A stretch of 64,000 nucleotides of DNA from Tubiluchus corallicola (lineage: Eukaryota; Priapulida; Priapulimorpha; Priapulimorphida; Tubiluchidae). The translations under genes were made by a program, and so were the position numbers. Positions within the stretch are counted from its first letter, which is position 1. Each line of letters opens with the position of its first letter. Positions 11,990-22,650 of the stretch are shown piece after piece. The stretch covers positions 1 to 64,000 of the forward strand of contig JAQGDQ010000544.1 of NCBI GenBank assembly GCA_030141605.1. Reading direction: 5' to 3'. Under the pieces are notes generated by a model. It worked only from the letters and a program-made list of their open reading frames with translations. It searched no databases and was not told where the DNA came from.

Positions 11990-13010
11990 ATTCTTGGAAT
12001 AAATTAACCTTTAATACAAGCGCTGATACGTATATATCTAAACTTTTTAGAAATTTTTTTATCAATTAATTTTATTTAATTGCTAAATCAATTCAAGACA
12101 GCGGCTATTGCAACAATTTGAATTGAAAACGCGATAGTTGTAACTGTTATTGTTTTTTTCACGCTTTGATTTATGATTCACTTCATTTTCATTCACGTCG
12201 TGACACCAATAGACTGGATATGGCCACAGTAGTTGTGGGTAACCTTTCTGTTACTAGTAACCTGTATTGATGACAAATCGATACTATCGTTTTACCGCTT
12301 ATAAATGAATCTTAATGACATTGAAACCCCTTGAGCAGCAGAGGAACAGGAAAACCGTTTTAAGCCTCACGTTCCAGTATCTACACATCCTGATTTGGAT
12401 TGTTGTGACCATTTTAGGGATAAACTGTGACTATTGTCAGTATAATTACGTGGTATTGATAGTATATTTATCTACATTTATAGGAATAGTTATTGCTACA
12501 AATTTCCCTTTTATTTCCATTTATAATTTATCTCTTGGTCATTTTTAAGAGTGGGAGCAATAAAAGCAACTGAAGAATATAACAATATTAGCAAGCAGCT
12601 TATCGAGTGCAAACCTGATAATTTTATGTCCACTGCTTACGTATCATTCATTCGTTAAGTTCGGTTGTAAGGCTTTTGCTTAATTCATTTGAGCTTTTTC
12701 ACAAAACAAAACTGGTCTCCAACTTTCTTAATACGGTGTCAGTACAAAACAGTTATACCATTGTAAATGAGAGAGAAGTCTCCACATCTGAACGCGCCAT
12801 TACGTTTTAATAGATCTACTCAAACATTTTTGCAAGTTAATATAAAGGTTAAGTTTTAAATCGAAAACTTTTCAGTCGTCGGGAGGTTAATAAATGTGAA
12901 TATTAAAATTACCATGACATAAAGAGGTTAAATGCAGTCAGAGTGTGAGCATGTAAAATAATATGCAGCTTCATTATTTTTTGAGCCAGATAAAAAACTG
13001 CTCCGTTACA
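11990..13010. other. No recognisable feature
   Basis: A 77-codon hydrophobic open frame (12315-12548) is rich in I, L and V. It matches nothing I know and is likely chance in AT-rich DNA. No repeats were seen. Confidence 0.4.
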
Positions 13011-13370
13011 AAGAAGCCTTTTCGCTGTGCGATGCGCACGCGTAATTGCTGTAGGTCAAAGGTTAAGTGTACCACAGCACGTGCTATGTGGGTAAAGCAA
13101 AGCCGTATGTCGCATCAGTTTAGAAATGTCATGCCTATTGATTTACTTACAGTGGACTTAATTATGTATTAGTTCGTGCGTAGAGCACAGATCTAGCGGG
13201 ATCTTGTTTGGAAATAAGAAAAAATGAACTAGGTAAGGTTCTAGCTGGCTATTAATACTGTTACTAGTAGCGTGGGCTGTGATGCGTTGTCAAATGCGTT
13301 GTTTGGTGCACTTAACCTTTGACCTTTTCACGATCATCATCAATCGCCGGAACTGTGAAATGGCTTATTG
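13011..13370. mobile_element. Inverted-repeat MITE with DR1-like motifs, copy 1
   Basis: The left end (AAGAAGCCTTTTCGC...) and the reverse complement of the right end (CAATAAGCCATTTCACAGTT...) match. Both arms carry the word AGGTCAAAGGTTAAGTG about 45-60 bases in. A second, shorter copy lies at 60769-60980. The pairing arms, the two dispersed copies and the absence of coding capacity fit a non-autonomous DNA transposon. The target duplication is not clear. Confidence 0.7.
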
Positions 13371-13944
13371 GTTGGTTTAACAGCATATTGCTTAAAACAC
13401 AATCCGTTAAAGAGCTTATCGTGTACATTACACTTTGCAGGTTAAAATACCTGTAATTAGCTATCATTTCAAATCAAGTCCTCTGCATCAATTTTAGCAC
13501 CTGTTACGTCGAACATCTGACAACTGCAGACCATCTTTTATTCTTTTCAGACAGGTATTGGACATTTGCAGGTATAAAATACCGCATTCATTTCTGAGCC
13601 TGTGTGTCATACTTGCTATGAAAGCTGATCTTTGCAGCCATTTTAACCTCTGCAAACAATTTCTAAATTTTTACCACCTTTTCTTTTTGCAATTTTGTTA
13701 CTGAATGAACGAAATACGAGCCAATGTGTCACAAAAAGATACACGACTGTTTTAATTCATTAATTCGTGTTGATAACAATCTTGCAGTTCTTTTCAATTA
13801 ACGTAAATAAAAGTAATTTTAATTATTATAATGCATTATTTATGAAAAAAGGTTTACATGCAGGCGTGTTTAACCAAATTCTCACACGTGCGCGCAATGC
13901 TTAACAGCTTGCTTACGATTATTGCACGCACGCACACATTGAGA
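13371..13944. other. No recognisable feature
   Basis: AT-rich spacer between the inverted-repeat element and the tandem SINE pair. Confidence 0.4.
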
Positions 13945-14110
13945 AAGAAGACACGTTTACAAAAATTAGTCAGACAACTAATTAATTGAAGAAGGAAGTC
14001 CTGAAACCCATTTCATTTGAACCCAAAACCTTGGGCTTTCATGGCACATGCTCTACCAGTTGAGTTACTAATTCAACACAGCAAAGCTATTCTATAGTCA
14101 CACCCAAGTC
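13945..14110 (-). mobile_element. tRNA-derived SINE, family 2, unit 1 (minus strand)
   Basis: Read on the minus strand, TAGTAACTCAACTGGTAGAG is a good tRNA D-arm/A box. GGTTTTGGGTTCAAATG is the B-box region, about 40 bases further on. The non-tRNA body (TTCAATTAATTAGTTG then TTTTTGTAAACGTGTCTTC) is shared with the next unit. The anticodon arm does not fold cleanly, so this is a SINE head, not a functional tRNA. Confidence 0.7.
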
Positions 14111-14119
14111 AGAACCACA

Positions 14120-14300
14120 CATTAAGAAGAACACCAGGCTTACAACAATTAGCTGAACGGCCAAATAACTGAAGGACCAGTGAAAAATTCTGGACCAACC
14201 AGGATTCGCAGGATTCGAACGCAGAATCTCCTGCTTACACGGTATGTGCTCTACCATTTGAGTTGTTGGTTCAACCTAGCAGAACTGGTCTAAATACTTA
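14120..14300 (-). mobile_element. tRNA-derived SINE, family 2, unit 2 (minus strand)
   Basis: On the minus strand ACAACTCAAATGGTAGAGCA (A box) is followed by GCGTTCGAATCCTGC (near-perfect B box). The body TTCAGTTATTTGGCCGTTCA then GCTAATTGTTGTAAGCC parallels unit 1. The A boxes of the two units are about 198 bases apart in the same orientation, so this is a tandem dimer. Confidence 0.75.
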
Positions 14301-14647
14301 CTCTCGTGGCGCACAATTATTCACACAGCTACGCAATTAGAGGAACAGAAAAATGTATTAAACTGTTCATAATTGTGCAAACACAATTAGGCAGTATGAA
14401 AACAAAAACTATTTTCATCGGTAAGTTCATTACACACACAGTTACTCATTAATAACAATTTTCTTTTTACTTTAATCACTTAACATGCAAACAACTTACC
14501 AGATGCGTCTTTAATTGTTTGGTTCTCACATAGAAGAAACATCTTGATAACCTCCTACGCATAATTTACCTGTAAAATATACATTTGAACATGGAATATT
14601 CAGTATTTGAGAGGATTAATCAACGAAGCAGATTAATGAGCAAAAGG
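14301..14647. other. No recognisable feature
   Basis: AT-rich spacer just before the isolated TTAA-element end at 14648. Confidence 0.35.
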
Positions 14648-14769
14648 TTAAAGGAAAACAGACTGATTTTTCATATATACCACAAATTTGATGGCAACGC
14701 CTCCATGTAGCGTTTGCCTGAAAGACTCTACAGAGAAAGGCACCCGCATGACCAAATAACAGAGTAGAT
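14648..14769 (+). mobile_element. Isolated TTAA-MITE 5' end with extra 85-bp segment
   Basis: TTAAAGGAAAACAGACTGAT at 14648 repeats the start of the TTAA family, then passes into CACAAATTTGATGGCAACGC and CTGAAAGACTCTACAGAGAA. That second segment occurs again immediately upstream of copy C (17697-17791). It is either a longer subfamily with a doubled end or a nested, truncated copy. Confidence 0.55.
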
Positions 14770-15407
14770 TTAAAGGAAGATAGGATGGTTTTTCATAAAT
14801 TACCCCATTTTCAAGTTCGACAAAAGTATACGTTTTAACACAATTAATATTGCAAAAGCGTTTCTGCTAATTAAATAATAGGTTAAAAACTTAATTAACG
14901 GTGAGCGAGCCCAACTATGGATAACATCACAAACTAACATAATTTTCAACATCAAAAATATTCCACGAGCGTGTTGCGCGTGTTTGCAAAAGCAATAATA
15001 TAAGTACAGTGCTACTATTCAAATTCTGTACAATGCTGCTGTAAGATATTCAGTGTGTTGTACTACAACTAGGCAAGTTTTAAGATAAAAATTCAAGCTT
15101 CAAATTTACCGCTGTGCTCACGCATCAGCTGTCGAACGTGAGTAGTTCGCCACAAACTAACACATCTGAACCGAGAGGTATAACACGTGTTTTTTTGTGT
15201 GAAGCTTTCCGAAATGCAGCCGCTAGTGCCCGTCTAACTAGCAACGTCAAAATGCACGTAACAGTGAAGAACTGGCCGTAGGAACACGAAATTACTGTGT
15301 GTGGTAATAATTCTTTCAGGTAAGTCATTTTTGAAAAAATAGTATGTTTACTTTCAATATTTTAAAGAGTAGATTGTTTTGGCCTACTGGGTCTGGCTTT
15401 GCTTTAA
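14770..15407 (+). mobile_element. TTAA-flanked MITE, copy B
   Basis: Full-length copy with TTAA at both ends (TTTAAAGGAAGATAGG at the start, GGCTTTGCTTTAA at the end). It is about 90% similar by eye to copy C over the shared part. The interior holds the family words AAAAGTATACGTTTTAACAC and CACGCATCAGCTGTCGAACG. No coding capacity. Confidence 0.8.
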
Positions 15408-15754
15408 CACATGGAGTGTTAATGTGCGCAATCAACAACACAACATAAATAAAGTTTTTTTGCCAATAAAGAGCTCATTGCTGTAGGAACCCCGTTATCG
15501 TTGCACGCTGGTGTTAGTGACTGCCGTTGCTACCGAGGCCAGTACTCACATACAATGCTTTTGAAGATACTGCTGCATTAGAACTTTATGTCAAAATCAA
15601 AACCTTATTCTCAAAATTCTTCGTGTTTTTGTTATTGTCGCAAGCATGAGTTTATCATGTCTATGGCCAACACATGCAGTTAGTCAGAGTTTAAGTTAAA
15701 AATAAAGATAATCGGCGAGTTTATAAAGAAAAATAAAACTTAATTTAATAACTT
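15408..15754. other. No recognisable feature
   Basis: Spacer between TTAA-MITE copy B and the SINE at 15755; no repeat or coding signal seen. Confidence 0.35.
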
Positions 15755-15991
15755 GTTGGCTAGTGGTAACGCGTCCGCTTTCCCCAGGAAGGTAGTGAGT
15801 TTGATACTGCAACCAGAGTTTACCAAAGACTTTAAAAATGGTACTTGCTGTTGCCCTGCCTGGCGCGTAGTATTTAGGGTAAAAGCGAAGTAATAACAGC
15901 CTCTGTTATGTAGTTATAGTTAGATATTTACAGTCAGAAAAAACTGTTTAAGCTTATGTTAATTACTCAACCAAAAGCCAACTTTAAGTAA
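15755..15991 (+). mobile_element. tRNA-derived SINE, family 1
   Basis: TTGGCTAGTGGTAACGCG is a tRNA D-arm/A box. GTGAGTTTGATACTGC, about 40 bases later, is a decayed B box. The body ACCAAAGACTTTAAAAATGG and TACTTGCTG matches the copies at 8239 (minus) and 60596 (plus). It runs into a long ATT array, the expanded tail. Confidence 0.75.
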
Positions 15992-16102
<111 letters not shown>

Positions 16103-16521
16103 GTATGGTTATGAGGAATGCCTTGTGAGGAGGAGGAAGGCACTAGTACAAACTTCCAACGTCACGCCTGTGAAAAATTGTCTTTTCCTCATTAATCTTC
16201 TACGTTGATTAATTGTCTCCAATACTCACTGTTTCGTTTTGTAATACAAATTATCTGTCAAAGAAAATATTCCTCAGAAGTGATGAAATGGTACGCATTT
16301 CCCTGAAAATTGGCATGGTTTCTTTTTACAAAAAATAGCACGTAATTTTATTCATTATTCTTAATATAGCAAGAGAAAGGTAAATGAAAACAAACGACAG
16401 AGGCGAGTTTCTGGGGAATATCAATAGACGCAAAAATTAACCGGCTGAACAAATGCTAAAGGTGGGCCCTTGGTAGTCGTATAATCGTAAATTCATTAGA
16501 TGTGCCTGGTTAATAATATAC

Positions 16522-16848
16522 AAACTTGTTATTCCAAAAGGAACACTTCAGTTGAGATAGGAAAGATAATAGTCATCAAAGTGAATCTGGCACTCATGCA
16601 TTATAACATCATAATTACATCAATGTGATTTTTATGTCATTATTCCAATTTTTCCGTCAGACAAAATGAACCTGAAACTTGTGCGTTATAACATCATAAT
16701 GACATCAAAATGACTTTTGTGCCAATATTCAAATTTTCCTTCATGTAACTTTGCATGACCTAATTTACTGAACTGTGTACGGTGTAATTTTGGTTAGCTT
16801 ATATAGCATTTGCTAGTACACTGTTTCTTTTGGAACACCTTGTAGAAA
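16522..16848. mobile_element. GGTGTTCCAAAAG-ended MITE, copy 1
   Basis: The left end TTGTTATTCCAAAAGGAACA and the reverse complement of the right end CAAGGTGTTCCAAAAGAAAC are inverted repeats. Inside, about 90 bases are tandemly duplicated: each half contains GCRTTATAACATCATAAT followed by KACATCAA. A related copy is at 48903-49275. Termini of this kind occur in Tc1/mariner-type elements, but a TA duplication could not be confirmed. Confidence 0.6.
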
Positions 16849-16849
16849 C

Positions 16850-17696
16850 GTTTATATTCCTGTAAAAAATTGATGGTTTTTAAAAACAAGTAGCAACTAA
16901 ATTCGATAGTTTCCCGAACGTAGTGCATTAACACGAAAATGAGCATAATTTCCCTAGAATTATATTTAAATTATTTTGAACGCATTCTGTGTTTATTTCA
17001 TTGATAGAGTAAATTAATTGCTTTATTGCGTGTTATTGCTTCATAATTTATGCTGTACAAGACAAGGGTAAAAAGCGGGTGTAACGTGACCATTTACTGT
17101 AATTTATTGTAATGAACTTACAACCGTTTTGCAATATAGCATAATTATTACAAGTTCTTGAACGCAGGCGTTTGTACTGATGAGCCTTGAAAATGACAGC
17201 TAAATATTGTGTGTTATAGAAATTCATATCAGTATAAGTAACGATTATATTAAATATGCGATTCTGAGGTCCAATAAAGTTTGACAAAAGTATATGGCTA
17301 AAATATTATTAACCATATAGGCTGATATTAATTAATTTATTTATTTGTTAATGTATTCCAACACATTCACGTATCGCAACAGGCTCATATGTGTACAAAA
17401 TCATTGTAATAATAATATATATATTGGATTTATATATACAGCTTATAAAAACTTATATTGCAAAAGAAGATACTGATCAAGCGATAATCATTTAGATAGA
17501 TGACATAGGTAGAGAACGATCTAGCACATAATGGTTTTTGTTTGTGAACTTATAAGGACTACTATAATGGAGTTTACATTTGTTTCTGCATTAGGAAGCA
17601 TTTCGCAGATAAAACCCATCGTCTTTTCCAGGCTAAGCCTATTTGTGTAAATCAATCGTGACAACACTTTTATTCGGACAGATTTTTATAAATCGA
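16850..17696. other. No recognisable feature
   Basis: AT-rich. An open frame of 79 codons on the minus strand (17048-17287) has no recognisable family. A short AT run (ATAATATATATATATT) is near 17412. Confidence 0.4.
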
Positions 17697-18331
17697 ATTC
17701 TCCACAAATTTGATGGCAATGCCTTCATGTAGCGTTTGTCTGAAAGACTCTACAGAGAAAAGCACCCGCAGGACCAAATTACAGAGTAGATTTAAAGGAA
17801 GATAGGATGGTTTTTCATAAATTACCCCATTTTCAAGTTCGATAAAAGTATACGTTTTAACACAATTAATACTGCAAAAGCGTTTCTGCTAATTAAATAA
17901 TAGGCTAAAAACTTAATTAACGGTGAGCGAGTCCAACTATTGATAACATCACAAACGAACATAATTTTCAACCGCAAAATTATTCCACGAGCGTGTTGCG
18001 CGTGTTTGCGAAAACGAAAATTGAAGTACGGTGCTGCTGTAAGATATTCAGTGTACTAAACTAGGCAAGTTTTACGATAACAATTCAAATTTACCGCTGT
18101 GCTCACGTATGAGCTGTCAAACGTATGTAGTTCGTCACAAACTAACACATCTGAACTGAGCGGTACAGCACCTGTTTTTTGTGAAACGAGTTTTCGAAAT
18201 GCAGGCGCTAGGACTCGTCTAACCAGCGAATAGCGAAATGCATGCAACAGCTAAGAACTAATGGTGTGAACACGAAACTTTGTTTGTATGGTAATAGTTC
18301 TTCCACGGATTTCATTTTTGAAAAAAATTGT
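17697..18331 (+). mobile_element. TTAA-flanked MITE, copy C (3'-truncated) with 5' extension
   Basis: The core starts with TTTAAAGGAAGATAGGATGG at 17791 and follows copy B closely until about 18331. There the last 60-70 bases of the family, with the terminal GCTTTAA, are missing. Upstream, 17697-17791 matches 14683-14769. Copies B and C are 3 kb apart, in the same orientation and share this extension, so they may be one local duplication. Confidence 0.7.
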
Positions 18332-19129
18332 ACATCCTGGTAACAAGCCTCGAACCGTACCGTGTGACAAAACGTCTGTGCTGTTTATAGCGCCGAAGAG
18401 CGCACACTTCATTAGTGCATTGTATTCTGCTTGTACACATGCTTCATCTTAAAAGTGTAATAAAATGTTTCTCTAAAACCATACTGACTAGTTTTGGGTT
18501 GTTTTTCAAACCTATTTCAATTATCAGTATTTCTAGCACTTTATGCAATTCATCTAGTATTGAACAGCAAGATTTACTCAGTTTAGACGATTGTCACAAG
18601 ACAATTCTGGTTAGACGTGCCTCTGAATTGCCCGAATTATTTTAGCCTCATTATCTCAGAAATGGCCCAGAAACAGTACGGCGAATGAAACCATCCAAAA
18701 GGCGGTCACGTGTCTGGGTACTGATCAGCCTAGGTGCTGGTTGACTTCGTACGCGAGTACACTTGCGTGACCATTGGGGTAATCACTACTCTCGCTATTT
18801 TAGTGATGCGTGCAAATACGTAGCCCTGATGCCAATTTAAGCAACAATATTGCAGTTAATTAATAACACATAATAAACATAGCGTATATAAGAGCATTGA
18901 CAACATGGACGAGGAGCTTTGCAGCCACCGCCGGATTGGGTTTGTGACTGACTTTAATGTCAAACTAAACCCCCAATCCCTCTTTATAATATAAGCTTCC
19001 ACAACTTTGAATCCTACTTTCATTACAAATATTTAATTCATTTTATTATAAACTTACTGTAAATCTTGTTTCTTTTGATTTTTTGTTATTTCGCTGTTAG
19101 CGGTTTTAAATTTGAAGAACCGTCATTTT
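18332..19129. other. No recognisable feature
   Basis: Contains a 76-codon open frame (18415-18645) without recognisable similarity. No repeats were seen. Confidence 0.35.
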
Positions 19130-19315
19130 TCGTTGTGGGAGACGAATGACGTAATGAATACAGTCACGAGGTCACCAACATCGGTAAACAAACGTCCGTA
19201 ACCAAGGACGCTTCTGTACCTCGTACGTCATTCTCGCTCACTCGCGCCATTGACGAGAAACATGGCGATCTTCACGGCGATGCACACATTGGAAATTCAC
19301 CAAAAAAGGTAAGTT
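19130..19315 (+). promoter_or_regulatory. Candidate CpG-rich promoter with first coding exon
   Basis: This block is much richer in CpG than its surroundings and has two TGACGTAA/TACGTCA-like CRE words (near 19149 and 19226). AACATGGCG at 19259-19267 is an excellent start context. From the ATG at 19262 the frame stays open for 47 bases (MAIFTAMHTLEIHQK) to AAAAAAG|GTAAGT, a canonical 5' splice site at 19309. It could be the first exon of a host gene on the + strand. I found no matching downstream exon, and a chance ATG plus GTAAGT cannot be excluded. Confidence 0.35.
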
Positions 19316-20260
19316 ATTTAATTCTCTTTTTTTAATAATAACTATAAATTCTTTGTGTAAACATAATAATGCGTTAAAAAACTTCAGTGTCTGTTTGGGT
19401 AATATAGCCCTTTAAGTACTTGTGTGACGTCATACTGACAGCACGCTTTTTGGAGAAGGGGTTCTCATTACACTCTATAGTGTCAAATCGTATAGAAGTG
19501 TATAATAATGTATATTTAGAATTCTAAATTCTTTGAAACGCCTAGCCGTTGTTACCGCAAGGCAATCGTTGCCGCCATGATTCGTATGAATATGTGATGA
19601 CAGATTTAAATTTGATGAACTGTCTTTTTTAAAGAAATTCTGAAGCTGTGCTGAATTTCGTGTATTTTTCACAATAGCCCCACTTTTTACAACATTACTA
19701 AAATCAAAAAGCACATTTTTAATGTTATGATTTTTCGCTTTATTTTGTCGTCAGAAATTTACTGTGGTTATTATAAACAAATGTTGCTAGACACACTATT
19801 CTGCACCCCATGGCAGCCCAGTTCTAGTTAAGTGTTATCATAAGTAAATATAAACGTATTTTATACATTTTGGCCATTATATTATTTGTCATTTGACGTG
19901 ATTCTTCAGATACATGCTACTTTATTATTCCCTGACACTCTTATATGTTCTTGCGACCACGTGACAACAGGAAGGATAGTCACATTTTCTTAACTGGTTG
20001 CTGCTAACAGAGTTACTAGGAAGCTCATTTTACGCTTCATTGCTTACCTCAGCCAAGTTGACTCTTATAGTGTCTTACACATTCACTTTAGCTGTTAACT
20101 TAGTTGTCGAGAATCGATGTTATCAGGAACTCTAATTGTGGGGAACTAATTAAAGCTCATTAACTATCCTAGGTATAATTTATTACAAAATTCTAAACAT
20201 GCTAATAAGGATATATATTCTTCCACAAATTTTACTTATCCAGGGCTATTCTAAATTGTA
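19316..20260. other. No recognisable feature; possibly intron
   Basis: If the donor at 19309 is real this would be intronic. A 79-codon minus-strand open frame (19475-19714) has no known relatives. A CRE word TGACGTCA lies near 19424. Confidence 0.3.
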
Positions 20261-20264
20261 CGTA

Positions 20265-20460
20265 TGTATTGCGTATGGCATTATAATGTTGTTCCATACA
20301 TTTTTGTGTTAAATTTCTGTGTACGCTGGTTTTTAGTTTGCACTGGACGCATTTGCTTCTAACACTTATGTGAAATTTATTCGCATACTGCCGTGTTCTT
20401 GTATGCCTTTATGCTTATGAATATCGATTTTATTGGTAAATAAAGAACTATTATTATTAT
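20265..20460 (+). mobile_element. Retroelement 3' end with microsatellite tail
   Basis: GCCTTTATGCTTATGAATAT and CGATTTTATTGGTAAATAAAG near 20404-20445 end in an AATAAA signal and run into ATT/GTT repeats. The same 40 bases recur at 20663-20705, again followed by ATT repeats. Two different upstream sequences sharing one 3' end and tail is the pattern of 5'-truncated LINE or SINE insertions. The coding part is absent. Confidence 0.5.
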
Positions 20461-20461
20461 T

Positions 20462-20520
<59 letters not shown>

Positions 20521-20571
20521 GTTGTTATTGTTATTATTATTATTATTATTATTATTTGTTATTATTATTAA
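20450..20571. repeat. (ATT)n(GTT)n microsatellite
   Basis: ATT, then about 20 GTT units, then ATT again, following the AATAAA of the retroelement end. Confidence 0.95.
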
Positions 20572-20659
20572 TAGCTCCTACTTCATGAAAAGTGTGGCTG
20601 ATTCGATAACTCTGGTTTGTTGCCACGTTTTTCCCTTTATGAGTTATTTATGGTTCTTC

Positions 20660-20730
20660 AATCGCCTTTATGCTTATGAATATCGATTTTATTGGCAAAT
20701 AAAGATGATAACTATTATTATTATTTTTAA
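20660..20730 (+). mobile_element. Second copy of the same retroelement 3' end
   Basis: Repeats GCCTTTATGCTTATGAATAT through AATAAAG and then ACTATTATTATTATTATT. It is strongly 5'-truncated; homology to the first copy starts only near 20663. Confidence 0.5.
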
Positions 20731-21229
20731 GTGGTGTTCTTGAAACTTGCGCGGGGGTTCAATTAATCCATGCATTAATGAACGTCATTTTATTCGGGAT
20801 TCTTATCCATGGAATTCTCTACCAGAAAATTATTTCTCTGGAAACTACAACCTCATTTTTTTCTGAAAACTACTGTCTCGCTCGATTCAAGAAGAAGTTC
20901 AAGAAACATTCTATCTCTAGCAAATCAGTGTGTAAATTCCGATTCTCTAGACTTGTCTTCAAATCTTCATCTTTTTACTCACTTCAAGAAGGACTTCAGT
21001 GTAGTGGACCTTTGACCTTGAATTGAGATGATGTGTTCCTTACCCTTGGTACTTTGCTGTCTCTGAGACGAGTTGAATAACAACAAATAAGACTAATTCT
21101 TTCCTAGTCAGACACGAAGGGAATTAAATATGCTTAAGGATGTCTGTATGTAGAAGGTTGTGTCTGGGTGATGATTAAGCAAAGCATAAGAGCATCTGTT
21201 GCAGCCTTTAAAGCGATAATAGACGATGC

Positions 21230-21305
21230 AAATGGGAATCGAACCAAAGTCAAGGCTACTAATTGCTGACCATGAGATTCGTTGCTCGCTGAGGCAGTTC
21301 GATCT
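21230..21305 (-). repeat. tRNA-like sequence with CAT anticodon-like loop (minus strand)
   Basis: On the minus strand GCCTCAGCGAGCAACGAATC, TCATGG and GGTTCGATTCCC (B box) resemble an elongator-Met-type tRNA. The stems do not pair well, so it is a tRNA pseudogene or SINE head. Confidence 0.4.
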
Positions 21306-21789
21306 CGTCTGTTTATAACCTTGCTTCTTTCAAATTACGTAATTAAAACTCTTTACATACGTACAATTAATTACGTAATTAAGATTAAGTAATTAAGTCA
21401 CCATTACTCCACATTAATGGAGCTGAATGCAGTAAGTCGAAATATTACTCAGGTGATTTATCAAGTGAACTGAACGTTTACTATTTTTGGATGCCACAAT
21501 TAGATATAAATGTACAGCAACCTTAGTTGAGTCAACGTATATTATATTCACTAAAACGATTGTCGCAGGCTGTTGCAAGAGTAAAACAGTCACGATCAAC
21601 TTCAAATACTTGCCGAAGCGGTATGCATAGGTAGAATCCAGTCCTGACCGGATCTTGCTCTTGTAATTTACCCCCATCTAGGCGGCTAAGTTATAGATTA
21701 TTTGATTAGTTTACATAGACGATTACACTGATTAATATTGTTTGTTTGTTTGCACTATTGTTATCGTTGTTTGTGTACGTAAATATTAT

Positions 21790-21794
<5 letters not shown>
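21306..21794. other. AT-rich spacer with two ACGT-centred palindromes
   Basis: AATTACGTAATT at 21333-21344 and TTAATTACGTAATTAA at 21367-21382 are perfect palindromes about 30 bases apart. Otherwise there is no gene or transposon signal; the 87-codon minus-strand frame at 21414-21677 is unassigned. Confidence 0.5.
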
Positions 21795-21826
<32 letters not shown>

Positions 21827-21847
21827 CGTGTGGTGTGTGTGTGTGTG

Positions 21848-21935
<88 letters not shown>
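21795..21935. repeat. (GT)n microsatellite, about 70 units
   Basis: Nearly pure GT dinucleotides with a few TT and CG interruptions in the first 60 bases. The cysteine/valine open frames over it are artefacts. Confidence 0.98.
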
Positions 21936-21936
<1 letters not shown>

Positions 21937-22430
21937 AGCATTACAAGTAATTGTTTCTCCCTTTAAAGTGACAGTTTAAAACACAAGTAAGTACAGTGTC
22001 CTGCATATAAATACGTTTCTCTTTTTTAATAACGTTTTATCTGCCTTGGTTAATAACGGAAATGTAATTTAGGACCCTCGGATCATTCAGCGCTCCCCCC
22101 TTGAAACTATGAATTGTTTCAACCTCACGGCCTTTTCTTTATAACGATCACGTAAACTAGCAAAGGTCCCGCAAAAAATTTTGTAAACACACTTATAATC
22201 AATAATGCGCGAATAGTCCTCATTTATAACGCAAAGCCAGTAGCAGCTTTTACTGAATTAAAGTTATAGACAGAGTATAATGGATGACGTCAGAACAATG
22301 GCATTCCGTCAGCAGTTTTCCAAGCGAAAATTGCCAAAAATAGAACATCTAATTAACTCGTCGGTTCTCCTTTTTGTGGACGTGCCATAAAATATAGCCC
22401 ACATCATCGTGTAGCCCTGTTCTTCGTCTT
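21936..22430. other. No recognisable feature
   Basis: Mixed composition spacer; contains a CRE word (TGACGTCA) near 22284 but nothing diagnostic. Confidence 0.35.
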
Positions 22431-22650
22431 TCTAAAGAACTATATAACTTTCGAGAGTCCCACCAGGCGCCGCTAGAACGTTTTTTCCGCATGCTGTTTG
22501 GTCAAAATTTTGAAAAAATCGCGACTTTGCTCCGGGAAAACGCCCGTTACGGGACGCCGTGGCCCTCTCGCAAATTCTAAATACGCCTATGACACCCACC
22601 GCTGAGCGGGCTATCTATCCATGGTCAGCACCACTCCCGGCCCGTTCCCG
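22431..22650. other. GC-rich island of unknown nature
   Basis: In an otherwise AT-rich region this block is rich in G, C and CpG. It includes CCACCAGGCGCCGCTAGAAC at 22459, an inverted pair CCCGTTACGGG at 22546-22556, and CGCCGTGGCCCTCTCGC. No open frame, tRNA box or tandem repeat was seen. It could be a promoter, a structured RNA or an unrecognised repeat. Confidence 0.4.
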
